Source: Streptomyces sp. TRM49041
Lineage (GTDB): Bacteria; Actinomycetota; Actinomycetes; Streptomycetales; Streptomycetaceae
Direction of reading: 5' to 3'
DNA: 64,000 nucleotides
Assembly: GCF_008271805.1 (NCBI RefSeq)
Contig: NZ_VSRY01000166.1
Coordinates: 173,858 to 237,857, forward strand
This document shows, piece after piece, positions 23,937 through 32,200 of the stretch (positions within the stretch are counted from its first letter, which is position 1; each line of letters begins with the position of its first letter). A program made the position numbers and the translations under genes. A model generated the notes under the pieces. That model ran no database searches, was not told where the DNA came from, and saw only the letters and a program-made list of their open reading frames with translations.

Positions 23937-24362
23937 GTGAGCAGCACCGAACAGAACCCCGCCCCCCTGTCGCGTCCCACCCGTGTGACGGCCGCCGCGG
24001 CGGTGGCCGGGCTGGAGGCGCTGGCCCTCTTCGCCGGGGGCCTGTACGTCCTCGTGAGTACGCTGACCGGCACGCCCGACGGCGTCACGCAGGCCCTCAT
24101 GGGCGCGGCCACACTGATCGCGCTCGGCCTGATCCCGCTGCTGGCGGCGCGGGGGCTGCTGCGGCTGCGCAGCTGGAGCAGGGGGCCGGCGGCCATCACC
24201 CACATCATGGCGCTGCCGGTCGCGTGGACACTGCTCAACGCGGAGGCGGCGGCGATTCCGGTGGGCATCGCCCTGGCGGCCGCGGCGGTGACGGGCCTGG
24301 TGCTCCTGGTCCACCCGACCACCACCCGGGCCCTCGGTATCGGGCGCACGACCGACGCCTGA
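23937..24362 (+). CDS. Small integral membrane protein of unknown function
   Basis: A 141-residue protein with four predicted membrane helices (about 20-45, 60-80, 88-110, 112-132). A short Ser/Pro-rich N-terminus precedes them. The GTG at 23937 is chosen because the upstream open frame lies antisense to the lipid kinase and a leaderless promoter ends there. No family recognised. It is divergent from the lipid kinase. Confidence 0.72.
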   Translation: MSSTEQNPAPLSRPTRVTAAAAVAGLEALALFAGGLYVLVSTLTGTPDGVTQALMGAATLIALGLIPLLAARGLLRLRSWSRGPAAITHIMALPVAWTLLNAEAAAIPVGIALAAAAVTGLVLLVHPTTTRALGIGRTTDA

Positions 24363-24391
24363 CCTCGCGGGCCGGCCCCGTCCCGTTGCGG

Positions 24392-24420
24392 ACACCCGTC
24401 CGCCGGGGCGGAACGGGTGT
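24392..24420. terminator. Terminator between the membrane-protein gene and sigH
   Basis: Imperfect inverted repeat: ACACCCGT (24392-24399) pairs with ACGGGTGT (24413-24420), with further inner CCGCC/GGCGG pairing. Confidence 0.6.
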
Positions 24421-24425
24421 GGTGC

Positions 24426-25394
24426 TCACTCCTCGACCAGGAGCTTCTCGCGGAGCTGGGCCAGGGTCCGGGCCAGCAGCCGGGAGACGTGCATCTGGGA
24501 GATGCCCACCTCCTGGGCGATCTGCGACTGGGTCATGTTGCCGAAGAAGCGCAGCAGCAGGATGCGCTTCTCGCGCGGGGGCAGATCCTCCAGCAGCGGT
24601 TTCAGGGACTCCCGGTACTCGACCCCCTCCAGCGCCTCGTCCTCCGCGCCCAGCGTGTCGGCGACCGCCGGTGACTCGTCGTCGGTGTCCGGGACGTCCA
24701 GGGACAGCGTGGAGTACGCGTTGGCGGACTCCAGGCCCTCCAGGACCTCCTCCTCCGAGATGCCGAGCTTCTCGGCCAGCTCGTGCACCGTCGGCGAGCG
24801 GCCGTGCAGCTGGGACAGCTCCGCCGTCGCCGTGGTCAGGGACAGCCGCAGCTCCTGCAGCCGGCGTGGTACGCGGACGGCCCAGCCCTTGTCCCTGAAG
24901 TGGCGCTTGATCTCGCCCACGACCGTCGGTGTCGCGTACGTCGAGAACTCGACGCCCCGATCCGGGTCGAACCGGTCCACCGACTTGATCAGACCGATCG
25001 TCGCGACCTGCGTCAGGTCGTCCAGCGGCTCACCCCGGTTCCGGAACCGGCGCGCGAGATGCTCGACGAGCGGCAGATGCATCCGGACCAGCCGGTTGCG
25101 GAGCTCCGCCCGCTCCGGCGAACCGTCCGGCAGCCCGCGCAGCTCGATGAACAGCGCCCGCGCGCCGCTCCGGTCCTGCGGATCGTGCTGGTGCTGGTTC
25201 CTGCCCTGCCGCTGCTGCTCGTGTTCGCTCATCTGCGCCGCCCGCTCTGCCTGCGCCTGCTCCGACGCCTCCACAAGACCCTCCACCGGGTGCGGCCGCG
25301 CCTGCTGTTCCGGGATGCCCGTGATGCCCTCCGCCGCGCTCAAGGCCCGAGGGCCGCGCTCCTCGTTCCGCACCGGACCGTCCCCGTCCCTCAC
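24426..25394 (-). CDS. sigH: Stress-response sigma factor SigH (SigB-like)
   Basis: A 322-residue group 3 sigma factor of the SigB/SigF class, linked in S. coelicolor to osmotic stress and septation. Region 2 (ALRNRLVRM-like start, DDLTQVATIGLIKSVDRFDP), region 3 (GRSPTVHELAEKLGI) and region 4 (MTQSQIAQEVGISQMHVSRLL) are all intact. About 60 extra acidic residues precede region 1.2. GTG 25394 overlaps the rshA stop by GTGA. The frame is open much further upstream (to 25955) through the rshA gene, relevant to the several SigH forms known in S. coelicolor. Confidence 0.92.
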   Translation of the reverse strand: MRDGDGPVRNEERGPRALSAAEGITGIPEQQARPHPVEGLVEASEQAQAERAAQMSEHEQQRQGRNQHQHDPQDRSGARALFIELRGLPDGSPERAELRNRLVRMHLPLVEHLARRFRNRGEPLDDLTQVATIGLIKSVDRFDPDRGVEFSTYATPTVVGEIKRHFRDKGWAVRVPRRLQELRLSLTTATAELSQLHGRSPTVHELAEKLGISEEEVLEGLESANAYSTLSLDVPDTDDESPAVADTLGAEDEALEGVEYRESLKPLLEDLPPREKRILLLRFFGNMTQSQIAQEVGISQMHVSRLLARTLAQLREKLLVEE

Positions 25395-25804
25395 GCCGGC
25401 CCGGGTCCCGCGCCGCGCTGTTTGTACAGGCTGATCGAGACCGTACGGTCGTCGGCGACCGAGGAGTCCACCTTGCCCGCCAGGGCGGACAGCACCGTCC
25501 AGGCGAAGGTGTCGCGCTCGGGCGCGCGGCCGTCGGTCGTCGGGGCCGACACCGTGACCTCGAGAGAGTCGTCGATGAGCCGGAAGACGCAGCTGAGGAC
25601 CGAACCCGACACGGCCTGCTGCAGCAGGATCGCGCAGGCCTCGTCGACCGCGATGCGCAGGTCCTCGATCTCGTCGAGGGTGAAGTCCAAACGCGCCGCC
25701 AGGCCGGCCGTGGCCGTACGCAGCACGGACAGATAGGCACCCGCAGCGGGCAGCCGGACTTCCACGAAGTCCTGGGTCCCGGGCTCGCCTGCGATCTGGG
25801 ACAC
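25391..25804 (-). CDS. rshA: Anti-sigma factor RshA (PrsH) for SigH
   Basis: A 137-residue RsbW/SpoIIAB-type serine kinase-like anti-sigma factor. The ATPase N-box is seen as DLRIAVDEACAILLQQAV. The start GTG 25804 is chosen because GGAGG lies 5 bases upstream and homologues begin VSQIAGEP. It overlaps sigH by GTGA, so both proteins are made together. Upstream about 260 bp is free of genes and should hold the promoter. Confidence 0.9.
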   Translation of the reverse strand: MSQIAGEPGTQDFVEVRLPAAGAYLSVLRTATAGLAARLDFTLDEIEDLRIAVDEACAILLQQAVSGSVLSCVFRLIDDSLEVTVSAPTTDGRAPERDTFAWTVLSALAGKVDSSVADDRTVSISLYKQRGAGPGPA

Positions 25805-26067
25805 CCTCACCTCCAAGGTGGCACAAACTCATTCGGGTTCCGGCGGGAAGGGAGATCCCCCCGGAACCTTGCGGTACGCAGGAGTGCGTAGTCGCCGTGA
25901 CGCTATCGCGATCCATAATGCCGTGTCGCCGGGGCCCCCGATCCAACAGTGTCACTCATGGTAAGCATATGAGTACGGAAAGTGGCTAGAGGTCTGCGGC
26001 GTCCAATCCTGAGACACCGGCGGAGGGTTGACGTACCCAGACGCCGAGCGATCGAACCGTCCACGTC

Positions 26068-26988
26068 TCACCCATGGTGCCCCCTGTCCGGTTCCGGGCG
26101 GCCCGTCACCACGGCGGCGACGGCCGTACCGGGCGCGAAGGCGCCCTCCTCGGCCAGTGTGACCAGCCCGTACAGCATTTTGGCGACATATATGCGCTCG
26201 ACGGCGATTCCGTGCCGTGCCCCGAAGTCCTCGGCGAACTCCTCCAGCCGCGGCGACGTGCGCGCGTAGCCGCCGAAGTGGAAGCGGCCGTCCAGGCTCC
26301 ACTCACCGGCCGGTCCGCCGAACGCCCGCTCCTGCAGCGCCCGTATCTCGCCGCCCAGGAATCCGCCCTTCAGAACCGGAACGCCCAGCGCGCGCTGCCC
26401 CGGCCCGAGCCCCGCCGCCAGCCCGGCCAGCGTCCCGCCCGTACCGCACGCGACCGCGACGACGTCCGCCCGGCCGCGCAGCTCCCGGCCCAGCTCCGCA
26501 CAGCCCCGTACGGCCGCCTCGTTGCTGCCGCCCTCGGGCACGACCACCGTCCCGTCCGGCGCATCCCGCAGCAGCCGTGCGACCACCTCCGGGTCCGCCT
26601 TCGCGCGGTACGTCGACCGGTCGACGAACACCAGCCGCATCCCGTCCGCCGCGCAACGCGCCAGCGACGGGTTCAGCGGCCGCCCGGCCAGCTCCTCGCC
26701 CCGTACGACCCCCACCGTCGGGAAGCCGAGCAGCCGCCCCGCCGCCGCGGTCGCCCGCAGATGGTTCGAGTACGCCCCGCCGAACGTCAGCACCGGCCGC
26801 CCGGCCGCCGCGGCCAGGTTCGGCGCCAGCTTGCGCCACTTGTTGCCCACCAGGTCCGGGTGGATCAGGTCGTCGCGCTTGAGCAGCAGCCGCAGCCCGC
26901 GCCGGGCGAACCGGTCGTCGTCGGCCGGCCGCAGCGGCGAGGGCAGCCGCGGCTCCAGGGCGGCGGCGGGATGATCGTGGGCGTCCAT
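26068..26988 (-). CDS. PLP-dependent ACC deaminase/D-cysteine desulfhydrase family enzyme
   Basis: A 306-residue fold-type II PLP enzyme. The PLP lysine is expected in GNKWRKLAPNL. GGAYSNHLRATAAAG (substrate carboxylate loop) and the glycine-rich phosphate loop ACGTGGTLAGL are seen. The family covers 1-aminocyclopropane-1-carboxylate deaminase and D-cysteine desulfhydrase; sequence alone does not decide which. ATG 26988 is where family similarity begins. It is divergent from the encapsulin gene. Confidence 0.86.
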   Translation of the reverse strand: MDAHDHPAAALEPRLPSPLRPADDDRFARRGLRLLLKRDDLIHPDLVGNKWRKLAPNLAAAAGRPVLTFGGAYSNHLRATAAAGRLLGFPTVGVVRGEELAGRPLNPSLARCAADGMRLVFVDRSTYRAKADPEVVARLLRDAPDGTVVVPEGGSNEAAVRGCAELGRELRGRADVVAVACGTGGTLAGLAAGLGPGQRALGVPVLKGGFLGGEIRALQERAFGGPAGEWSLDGRFHFGGYARTSPRLEEFAEDFGARHGIAVERIYVAKMLYGLVTLAEEGAFAPGTAVAAVVTGRPEPDRGHHG

Positions 26989-27185
26989 CCGTCCATTGTC
27001 CGGCTTCGTGCGCCGTGGGATTCGATCAGGACAAGCCGATGTCTTTCCGCCTCGGCGATTCGAAAATCCGGTGCGGCTGCCCGGCGTATCTTCATCCAGT
27101 CCCACTCATTTGTGTAATGGCGTACTCACGCCGTGTACTGAAAGGCTTCTTCCGCAGGTCAATCAGTTGATCGAGAGGGACATCC

Positions 27186-28610
27186 ATGTCGGTTGGTTCG
27201 GTTGGTTCGGTCGGCGACGAGGTCCGGACCGAGCAGGCGCCACCGCAGCAGAGCCTCGGCACCGCAGCGGCGCGGAACCTGGCCACCACCACCAAGTCAG
27301 CACCGCAGATGCAGGAGATCACCTCCCGGTGGCTCCTGAAGACGCTGCCCTGGGTACAGGTGCAGGGTGGTACGTACCGGGTGAACAGGCGGTACACCTA
27401 CGCCGTCGGCGACGGCCGCGTGACCTTCGTACAGACCGGCGAGCGGGTCGAGGTGATCCCGGCCGAGCTGGGCGAGCTGCCCGCGCTGCGCGGGTACGAG
27501 GACCAGGCGGCGCTCACCGAACTCGCCCAGCGGTGCACACAGCGCGAGTTCGCCCCCGGCGACGTCGTCGTCGAGGCCGGGTCGGCCAAGGACCGGGTCT
27601 TCCTGCTCGCGCACGGCAAGGTCGAGAAGATCGGCACCGGCCCCTACGGCGACGAGGCCGTCGTCGACGTCCTCGCCGACGGCGCGTACTTCGGCGACAC
27701 GGCCCTCCTGGACGGCGCGGCCGACTGGGCGTACACCCACCGGGCCGCCACCGCGTGCGTGATGCTGGAGCTCACCCGCGCCGACGTCCTGAACCTCGCG
27801 GAGCGCGCCGGCTCCCTCGCCGCGCATCTCGCCGGCCTCGCCGCCGTCCCGCACCAGCGGACGAACAGGTTCGGCGAGAAGGAGATCGACCTCTCCTCCG
27901 GGCACAGCGGCGAACCGCTCATCCCGCACACCTTCGTCGACTACGACCCCGCCCCGCGTGAGTACGAACTGAGCGTCGCCCAGACCGTGCTGAAGGTCCA
28001 CACGCGCGTCGCGGACCTCTACAACCAGCCGATGAACCAGACCGAGCAGCAGTTGCGGCTCACGGTCGAGGCCCTGCGCGAACGCCAGGAGCACGAGCTC
28101 GTCAACAACCGCGAGTTCGGCCTGCTCTCCAACTGCGACTACGGGCAGCGGCTCCAGCCGCACGAGGGCGTGCCCGGCCCGGACGACATGGACGAGCTGC
28201 TCTCCCGCCGGCGCGGCAGCAAGATGTTCCTGGCCCACCCCAGGGCCATCGCCGCGTTCGGGCGCGAGTGCAACAGGCGCGGACTGGTCCCGGAGAGTAT
28301 CGACGTCGGCGGGCACCGCATCCCGACCTGGCGCGGCGTCCCGATCTACCCGTGCAACAAGATCCCGATCAGCGACGCGCGCACCACGTCCATCATCTGC
28401 ATGCGTACCGGTGAGGCCGACCAGGGCGTGATCGGCCTCCACCAGACCGGTATCCCCGACGAGATCGAGCCGAGCATGTCGGTCCGTTTCATGGGTATCG
28501 ACGAACAGGCGATCATCTCGTACCTGGTCACGGCCTACTACTCGGCGGCCGTCCTGGTACCGGACGCCCTGGGCGTGCTGGAGAACGTCGAGGTCAGCCG
28601 CTGGAGGTGA
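27186..28610 (+). CDS. Family 2B encapsulin nanocompartment shell protein with CRP-like domain (EshA/EshB-like)
   Basis: A 474-residue HK97-fold shell protein. After a disordered N-terminus the E-loop/axial region (LLKTLPWVQVQGGTYRVNRR) is followed by an inserted cyclic-nucleotide-binding domain, about 115-225, with EFAPGDVVVEAGSAKDRVFL and GAYFGDTALLDG. The shell fold resumes and ends in VSRWR. Family 2B shells self-assemble around a cargo enzyme; the S. griseus EshA relative affects ppGpp and aerial growth. ATG 27186 has GAGAGGGA upstream. The next gene encodes the expected cargo enzyme. Confidence 0.9.
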   Translation: MSVGSVGSVGDEVRTEQAPPQQSLGTAAARNLATTTKSAPQMQEITSRWLLKTLPWVQVQGGTYRVNRRYTYAVGDGRVTFVQTGERVEVIPAELGELPALRGYEDQAALTELAQRCTQREFAPGDVVVEAGSAKDRVFLLAHGKVEKIGTGPYGDEAVVDVLADGAYFGDTALLDGAADWAYTHRAATACVMLELTRADVLNLAERAGSLAAHLAGLAAVPHQRTNRFGEKEIDLSSGHSGEPLIPHTFVDYDPAPREYELSVAQTVLKVHTRVADLYNQPMNQTEQQLRLTVEALRERQEHELVNNREFGLLSNCDYGQRLQPHEGVPGPDDMDELLSRRRGSKMFLAHPRAIAAFGRECNRRGLVPESIDVGGHRIPTWRGVPIYPCNKIPISDARTTSIICMRTGEADQGVIGLHQTGIPDEIEPSMSVRFMGIDEQAIISYLVTAYYSAAVLVPDALGVLENVEVSRWR

Positions 28611-28618
28611 GGGCCGGG

Positions 28619-28657
28619 TACGGGCCGGGGCGCCCCGCACCGACGCCCCGGCCCGTA
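28619..28657 (+). terminator. Hairpin between encapsulin shell and cargo genes
   Basis: Perfect 14-bp arms 28619-28632 and 28644-28657. It starts 8 bases after the shell stop and may make transcription past the shell gene partial. Confidence 0.65.
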
Positions 28658-28709
28658 TCCCCGCCCAAGAGACAGGCAGACCGCAGGCGCACGAGCGGAG
28701 GAGGAGACC

Positions 28710-29774
28710 GTGACGACGACCAGCTCGGACATGACCGGTACGCGGCACGAGGGCGACGGCCGGGACGCGGTGGCGCTCCTCGACCGCACCCACGCCGTCG
28801 TCACCCCCCGGCTGCGCGCCGACCTCGCCACCCTGCCGGACCCCCTGCGGCGCGTGGCCATGTACCACTTCGGCTGGGAGCACGCCGACGGCAGCCCCGC
28901 CGCGGGCCGGGCCGGCAAGGCGATCCGCCCGGCGCTCGTTCTTGCCTCCGCCCGCGCCCTGGGCGGTGATCCCGCCCTCGCCGTACGGGCGGCCTCCGCC
29001 GTGGAGCTGGTGCACAACTTCACGCTGCTCCACGACGACATCGTCGACGAGGACCGGACCCGCCGGAACCGGCCCACCGCCTGGACGGTCTTCGGCATGC
29101 CGGACGCCCTCGTCACCGGGGACGCCCTCCACGCCCTCGCCCTGGGCGTCCTCGCCGAGGGCGGCGACCCGGTCTCGGCTGCGGCCACGGCCCGGCTCGG
29201 CGCCTGCGTGGTCGAGCTGTGCGCGGGCCAGCAGGCCGACTGCGCCTTCGAGGAGCGCGGCCCGCTCGACGTCTCGCTCCAGGAGTGCCTGGCCATGGCC
29301 GAGGCCAAGACAGGGGCGCTGCTCGGCTGCGCCTGTGCCCTCGGCGCGCTGTACGCGGGCGCCGGGGAGGCGGAGGTCGCGGCGATGGACGCCTTCGGGC
29401 GGCAGGCGGGCCTGGCGTTCCAGCTGATCGACGATCTGATCGGCATCTGGGGCGACCCGGAGCGCACCGGCAAGCCGGCCGGGGCGGACCTGGCCGCGCA
29501 CAAGAAGTCGCTGCCCGTCGTGGCGGCGCTCACCTCGGGCACGGACGAGGGCGCGGAGCTGGCCGAGCTGTACCGGCGGCCGGTCCTCGACGACAAGGAC
29601 GTGGCCCTTGCCGCGGAGGCCGTCGAGCGGGCGGGCGGCCGGGACTGGGCGCAGGCGGAGGCGGCCGACCGGATGGCGCGGGCGATGCATCAGCTGTCCC
29701 ACGCGGTGCCGGACCTCGGGGCGGCGGGAGAGCTGCTGGCGCTGGCGGAGTTCGTCACACGGCGTACGCACTGA
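28710..29774 (+). CDS. Polyprenyl diphosphate synthase, encapsulin cargo type
   Basis: A 354-residue all-alpha isoprenyl synthase. The first Asp-rich motif is HDDIVDED with Asp109, Asp110 and Asp113. The second is LIDDLIGIWGD at 241-249. It condenses IPP with an allylic diphosphate; chain length is not predictable here. About 25 polar N-terminal residues (TTTSSDMTG and onward) precede the fold and could carry the encapsulation signal, as in known family 2B cargo. GTG 28710 follows the strong site GGAGGAGGAGA. The associated terpene cyclase known from 2-methylisoborneol loci is absent. Confidence 0.92.
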   Translation: MTTTSSDMTGTRHEGDGRDAVALLDRTHAVVTPRLRADLATLPDPLRRVAMYHFGWEHADGSPAAGRAGKAIRPALVLASARALGGDPALAVRAASAVELVHNFTLLHDDIVDEDRTRRNRPTAWTVFGMPDALVTGDALHALALGVLAEGGDPVSAAATARLGACVVELCAGQQADCAFEERGPLDVSLQECLAMAEAKTGALLGCACALGALYAGAGEAEVAAMDAFGRQAGLAFQLIDDLIGIWGDPERTGKPAGADLAAHKKSLPVVAALTSGTDEGAELAELYRRPVLDDKDVALAAEAVERAGGRDWAQAEAADRMARAMHQLSHAVPDLGAAGELLALAEFVTRRTH

Positions 29775-29848
29775 GTGCGCACGCACCGAGTGGGCGCCCC
29801 GTACGGGGTGCACGCACTGAGTGGGCACCCCGTACGCACCGAGTGCGC
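29766..29848. repeat. Clustered ACGCACYGAGTGSGC repeats after the cargo gene
   Basis: Four copies of ACGCAC(T/C)GAGTG(G/C)GC start at about 29766, 29781, 29812 and 29834, with palindromic GGCGCCCCGTACGGGGTGC between. The array can fold into several hairpins and probably acts as the terminator; the first copy overlaps the last codons. Confidence 0.7.
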
Positions 29849-29985
29849 CCTGCGTATGTCCTGGCCGCGCCTGCGGTACGGCACTGATCACACAGCCGGC
29901 TCACCGCGGCCCACCGTGGCGCGTGCGCCGTGGCGCGCCGGTCGTACCGGCCGCCCGGTGGGCCCTTCAGCCTTGAGCAACGCGC

Positions 29986-30561
29986 TCAGCGGGCGGGCAC
30001 GATCCGTTCGACGACCGTCTCGATCACCCGGTCGAGCTCCTCGCCGGGGAGCATCCCCGGCAGCGTGAGGTGCTCCAGCAGCAGGCCCGTCATGGCCAGG
30101 TAGAGGACCAGCACCGTATCGGCGTCGCCGGGCAGCCCCGCGTCGAGATGGAAGCGGATGTTCCGGTCGAGCTCCTCGCGGACGGTCCTGTTCAGCCTGG
30201 CCTGGAGTGCCGGACGGCGGGTCGCCTCCAGACGCAGCTCCAGCATCGCCAGATGGCCGGTGCGCTCCTCCGTCATCCGCCGGACCAGCCACTTCATCAG
30301 CTCGGCGACCAGCTCACGGCTGGGCTCCGGGCGCAGCGCCGTGTCGATCTGCTCAGGCGCCGGCGTCATCCGGACATGGATACGGGACCCCGCCTGGGTT
30401 AGGAGATCGTCGCGGCCGGTGAAGTAGTTGGACGCCGTACCCGCCGGGACCCCGGCCTGGGCGTCCACGGCCCGGAACGTCAGACCCCGGGCTCCTTCGC
30501 GGGCCAGTACGTCGATGGCGGCGTCGAGCAGCGCCAGCCTGCGCTCGGGGTTTCTGGCCAT
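29986..30561 (-). CDS. TetR-family transcriptional regulator
   Basis: A 191-residue repressor. The N-terminal helix-turn-helix (about 5-55) shows LAREGARGLTFRAVDAQAGV then GTASNYFTGRDDLL. The C-terminal ligand domain is unspecific. The start ATG 30561 is taken because NPERR helix 1 follows directly. It is divergent from a reductase-like gene across a 118-bp region that contains an inverted repeat, so it likely controls that gene and itself. Confidence 0.88.
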   Translation of the reverse strand: MARNPERRLALLDAAIDVLAREGARGLTFRAVDAQAGVPAGTASNYFTGRDDLLTQAGSRIHVRMTPAPEQIDTALRPEPSRELVAELMKWLVRRMTEERTGHLAMLELRLEATRRPALQARLNRTVREELDRNIRFHLDAGLPGDADTVLVLYLAMTGLLLEHLTLPGMLPGEELDRVIETVVERIVPAR

Positions 30562-30615
30562 GGGCCTTCCCTTCCTTCTCCTCGTCCATCGGGTGTCCGT
30601 AAAACGCGCTTGCAG

Positions 30616-30651
30616 AACCACTACGCTCGGAGCACTATATCCGCAGTGGTT
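30616..30651. promoter_or_regulatory. Candidate TetR operator
   Basis: AACCACT (30616-30622) and AGTGGTT (30645-30651) form perfect 7-bp inverted arms around a 22-bp spacer between the divergent TetR and reductase genes. Confidence 0.5.
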
Positions 30652-30679
30652 ATCTCTGATCCGAGACCGAAGGGCCCCT

Positions 30680-31267
30680 ATGCGCAAGCTCACCTACCTC
30701 GTCGCCTGCTCGCTCGACGGCTTCATCGGCGATCCGAAGGGCGACGCCTCCTCGATGTTCCAGTTCCTGGACGAGGAGTACCTGGACTATCTGAAGACGG
30801 AGTATCCCGAGACTCTCAATATCGAAGGGCGTCGGATGCTCGGCGTCGCCGATGCGCCCCCCAGGCACTTCGACACCGTCATCCAGGGCCGGGCCAGCTA
30901 CCAGCTGGGCCTGGACGCCGGACTGCCGAGCCCGTACGGGCACCTCCGGGAGATCGTCGCGTCCCGCACCCTGGGGACCTCCCCGCACCCGAACGTGGAG
31001 ATCGTCTCCGACGGCCTCGTCGCCCGTGTCCGGGCCCTCAAGGCCGAGGACGGCCCGCTCGGTATCTGGCTCTGCGGCGGCTCGCGCGTCGCCGGAGAAC
31101 TGCTCGACGAGATCGACGAGCTGGTCGTCAAGACATATCCGCAGGTGTACGGCTCCGGCATGCCCATGTTCGGCGACACCGGCTTCGCCGTCACCGACTT
31201 CACCCTGGGTGATCTGCGCACGTTCCGTAACGGCGTCGTCGTCCGCAGCTACAGCCGTAATCGCTGA
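30680..31267 (+). CDS. Dihydrofolate reductase/RibD C-terminal-fold family protein
   Basis: A 195-residue protein with the DHFR-like fold of the RibD_C family: MRKLTYLVACSLDGFI strand-loop start, FDTVIQGRASYQLG, GIWLCGGSRVAGELLDE and the closing strand pattern. Members typically bind NADPH; the substrate is unknown and it should not be read as folate metabolism. ATG 30680 begins at family homology. Divergent from TetR, its likely regulator. Confidence 0.86.
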   Translation: MRKLTYLVACSLDGFIGDPKGDASSMFQFLDEEYLDYLKTEYPETLNIEGRRMLGVADAPPRHFDTVIQGRASYQLGLDAGLPSPYGHLREIVASRTLGTSPHPNVEIVSDGLVARVRALKAEDGPLGIWLCGGSRVAGELLDEIDELVVKTYPQVYGSGMPMFGDTGFAVTDFTLGDLRTFRNGVVVRSYSRNR

Positions 31268-31274
31268 ACAGCAA

Positions 31275-31286
31275 TATCCTTGAGGT
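31275..31286 (+). promoter_or_regulatory. Probable leaderless promoter
   Basis: TATCCT (31275-31280) is followed by 6 bases and ATG 31287. Confidence 0.45.
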
Positions 31287-31580
31287 ATGGGCAGCGAACG
31301 AAGCCGAACCGTCCGCGGCCCGCAGACGGATCAGGCGCGGGAGCCTGTCTGTCCCGCCTGCGGACAGCCTGTCGGCACGGCCATACAGCGACGCAAGATA
31401 CTGGGCGCCTGGGTTCCGATCTGGCGCCCCCTCCCCTGTCCCAACCCCGACTGCGAGCGCTTCGGCAGGACGCCGCGCGAGGCCGGGAACCTGTCCCACC
31501 GGAGAGCCGCAAAGAAGGCCAGGAGGGCGAAGCGACGAGCATCCCGGAACGAGCCGGGCAACAGCACCAAGATCGGCTGA
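31287..31580 (+). CDS. Small zinc-ribbon-like protein of unknown function
   Basis: A 97-residue basic protein. Two cysteine pairs, CPAC near 22 and CPNPDC near 50, suggest a zinc ribbon. The C-terminal 35 residues are Arg/Lys/Ala-rich (RRAAKKARRAKRRASR), suggesting nucleic-acid contact. No family name recognised. The leaderless promoter geometry supports it being a real gene. Confidence 0.6.
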   Translation: MGSERSRTVRGPQTDQAREPVCPACGQPVGTAIQRRKILGAWVPIWRPLPCPNPDCERFGRTPREAGNLSHRRAAKKARRAKRRASRNEPGNSTKIG

Positions 31581-31629
31581 AGTCAGGCTCCTGGGGTGTC
31601 CGGCGTCACGTCGGAGGCAGTCATACCGC

Positions 31630-31642
31630 TACAGTCCGCGCC
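31630..31642 (+). promoter_or_regulatory. Probable leaderless promoter
   Basis: TACAGT (31630-31635) is followed by 7 bases and ATG 31643. Confidence 0.45.
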
Positions 31643-32107
31643 ATGTCATCGGAGTCATCGGAGTCATCGGAGTCGAAGGAAGTCTGGACCGGCTGGTACC
31701 GGGACCGGCGAGGTGCGGAAGCGATCGTCATCACGGCGGACGGTCCTGGTGTCAGCACCCGCATCAGGGGTGTGCGCTACACCGGCGGCGGCTTCGCCGC
31801 GCTGCGGGCGGCCGAGGAGAACGGCGGCCTGCCGTTGACCGGCTGTGTCCTGGAATGGGATCTGCCGCTGCCGGTCGTCACCGACGGCACACCCCAACAG
31901 GGCACCCTGAGCTGCCTGTTGGCGCTGGGTGAAGCACTGTCCGACGGCTCACCCGAGCGGGTGGACCTACAGCTCACGCTGCACTGCGGGGGCGCCGCGT
32001 ACGAATCCGGGGTCACCGGGGGCGACTTCGACCAGGCCCTCGACCGGATCCTGCGGCAGCTGCCGCCCGGGGCGCGGTTCGCGCGGAACCTCATCGAGGC
32101 GGCATAG
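31643..32107 (+). CDS. Hypothetical protein
   Basis: A 154-residue soluble protein. It starts with the repeat SSESSESSES, encoded by three copies of TCATCGGAG. The body has alternating strands such as VWTGWYRDRRGAEAIVI and VDLQLTLHCGG, ending PPGARFARNLIEA. I do not recognise the family. The start is chosen from the leaderless promoter. It is convergent with the snapalysin gene. Confidence 0.65.
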   Translation: MSSESSESSESKEVWTGWYRDRRGAEAIVITADGPGVSTRIRGVRYTGGGFAALRAAEENGGLPLTGCVLEWDLPLPVVTDGTPQQGTLSCLLALGEALSDGSPERVDLQLTLHCGGAAYESGVTGGDFDQALDRILRQLPPGARFARNLIEAA

Positions 32108-32113
32108 CGGCGA

Positions 32114-32140
32114 GGCGCCCCGCGTGGAACGCGGGGCGCC
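32114..32140. terminator. Bidirectional terminator
   Basis: GGCGCCCCGCG (32114-32124) pairs perfectly with CGCGGGGCGCC (32130-32140), loop TGGAA, between convergent genes. Confidence 0.78.
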
Positions 32141-32200
32141 GGCGTACGTCCGGGTGTTGCCGCCCGGCCGTGCTCAGGAGGCCGTGCTCAGGAGGCCGGG

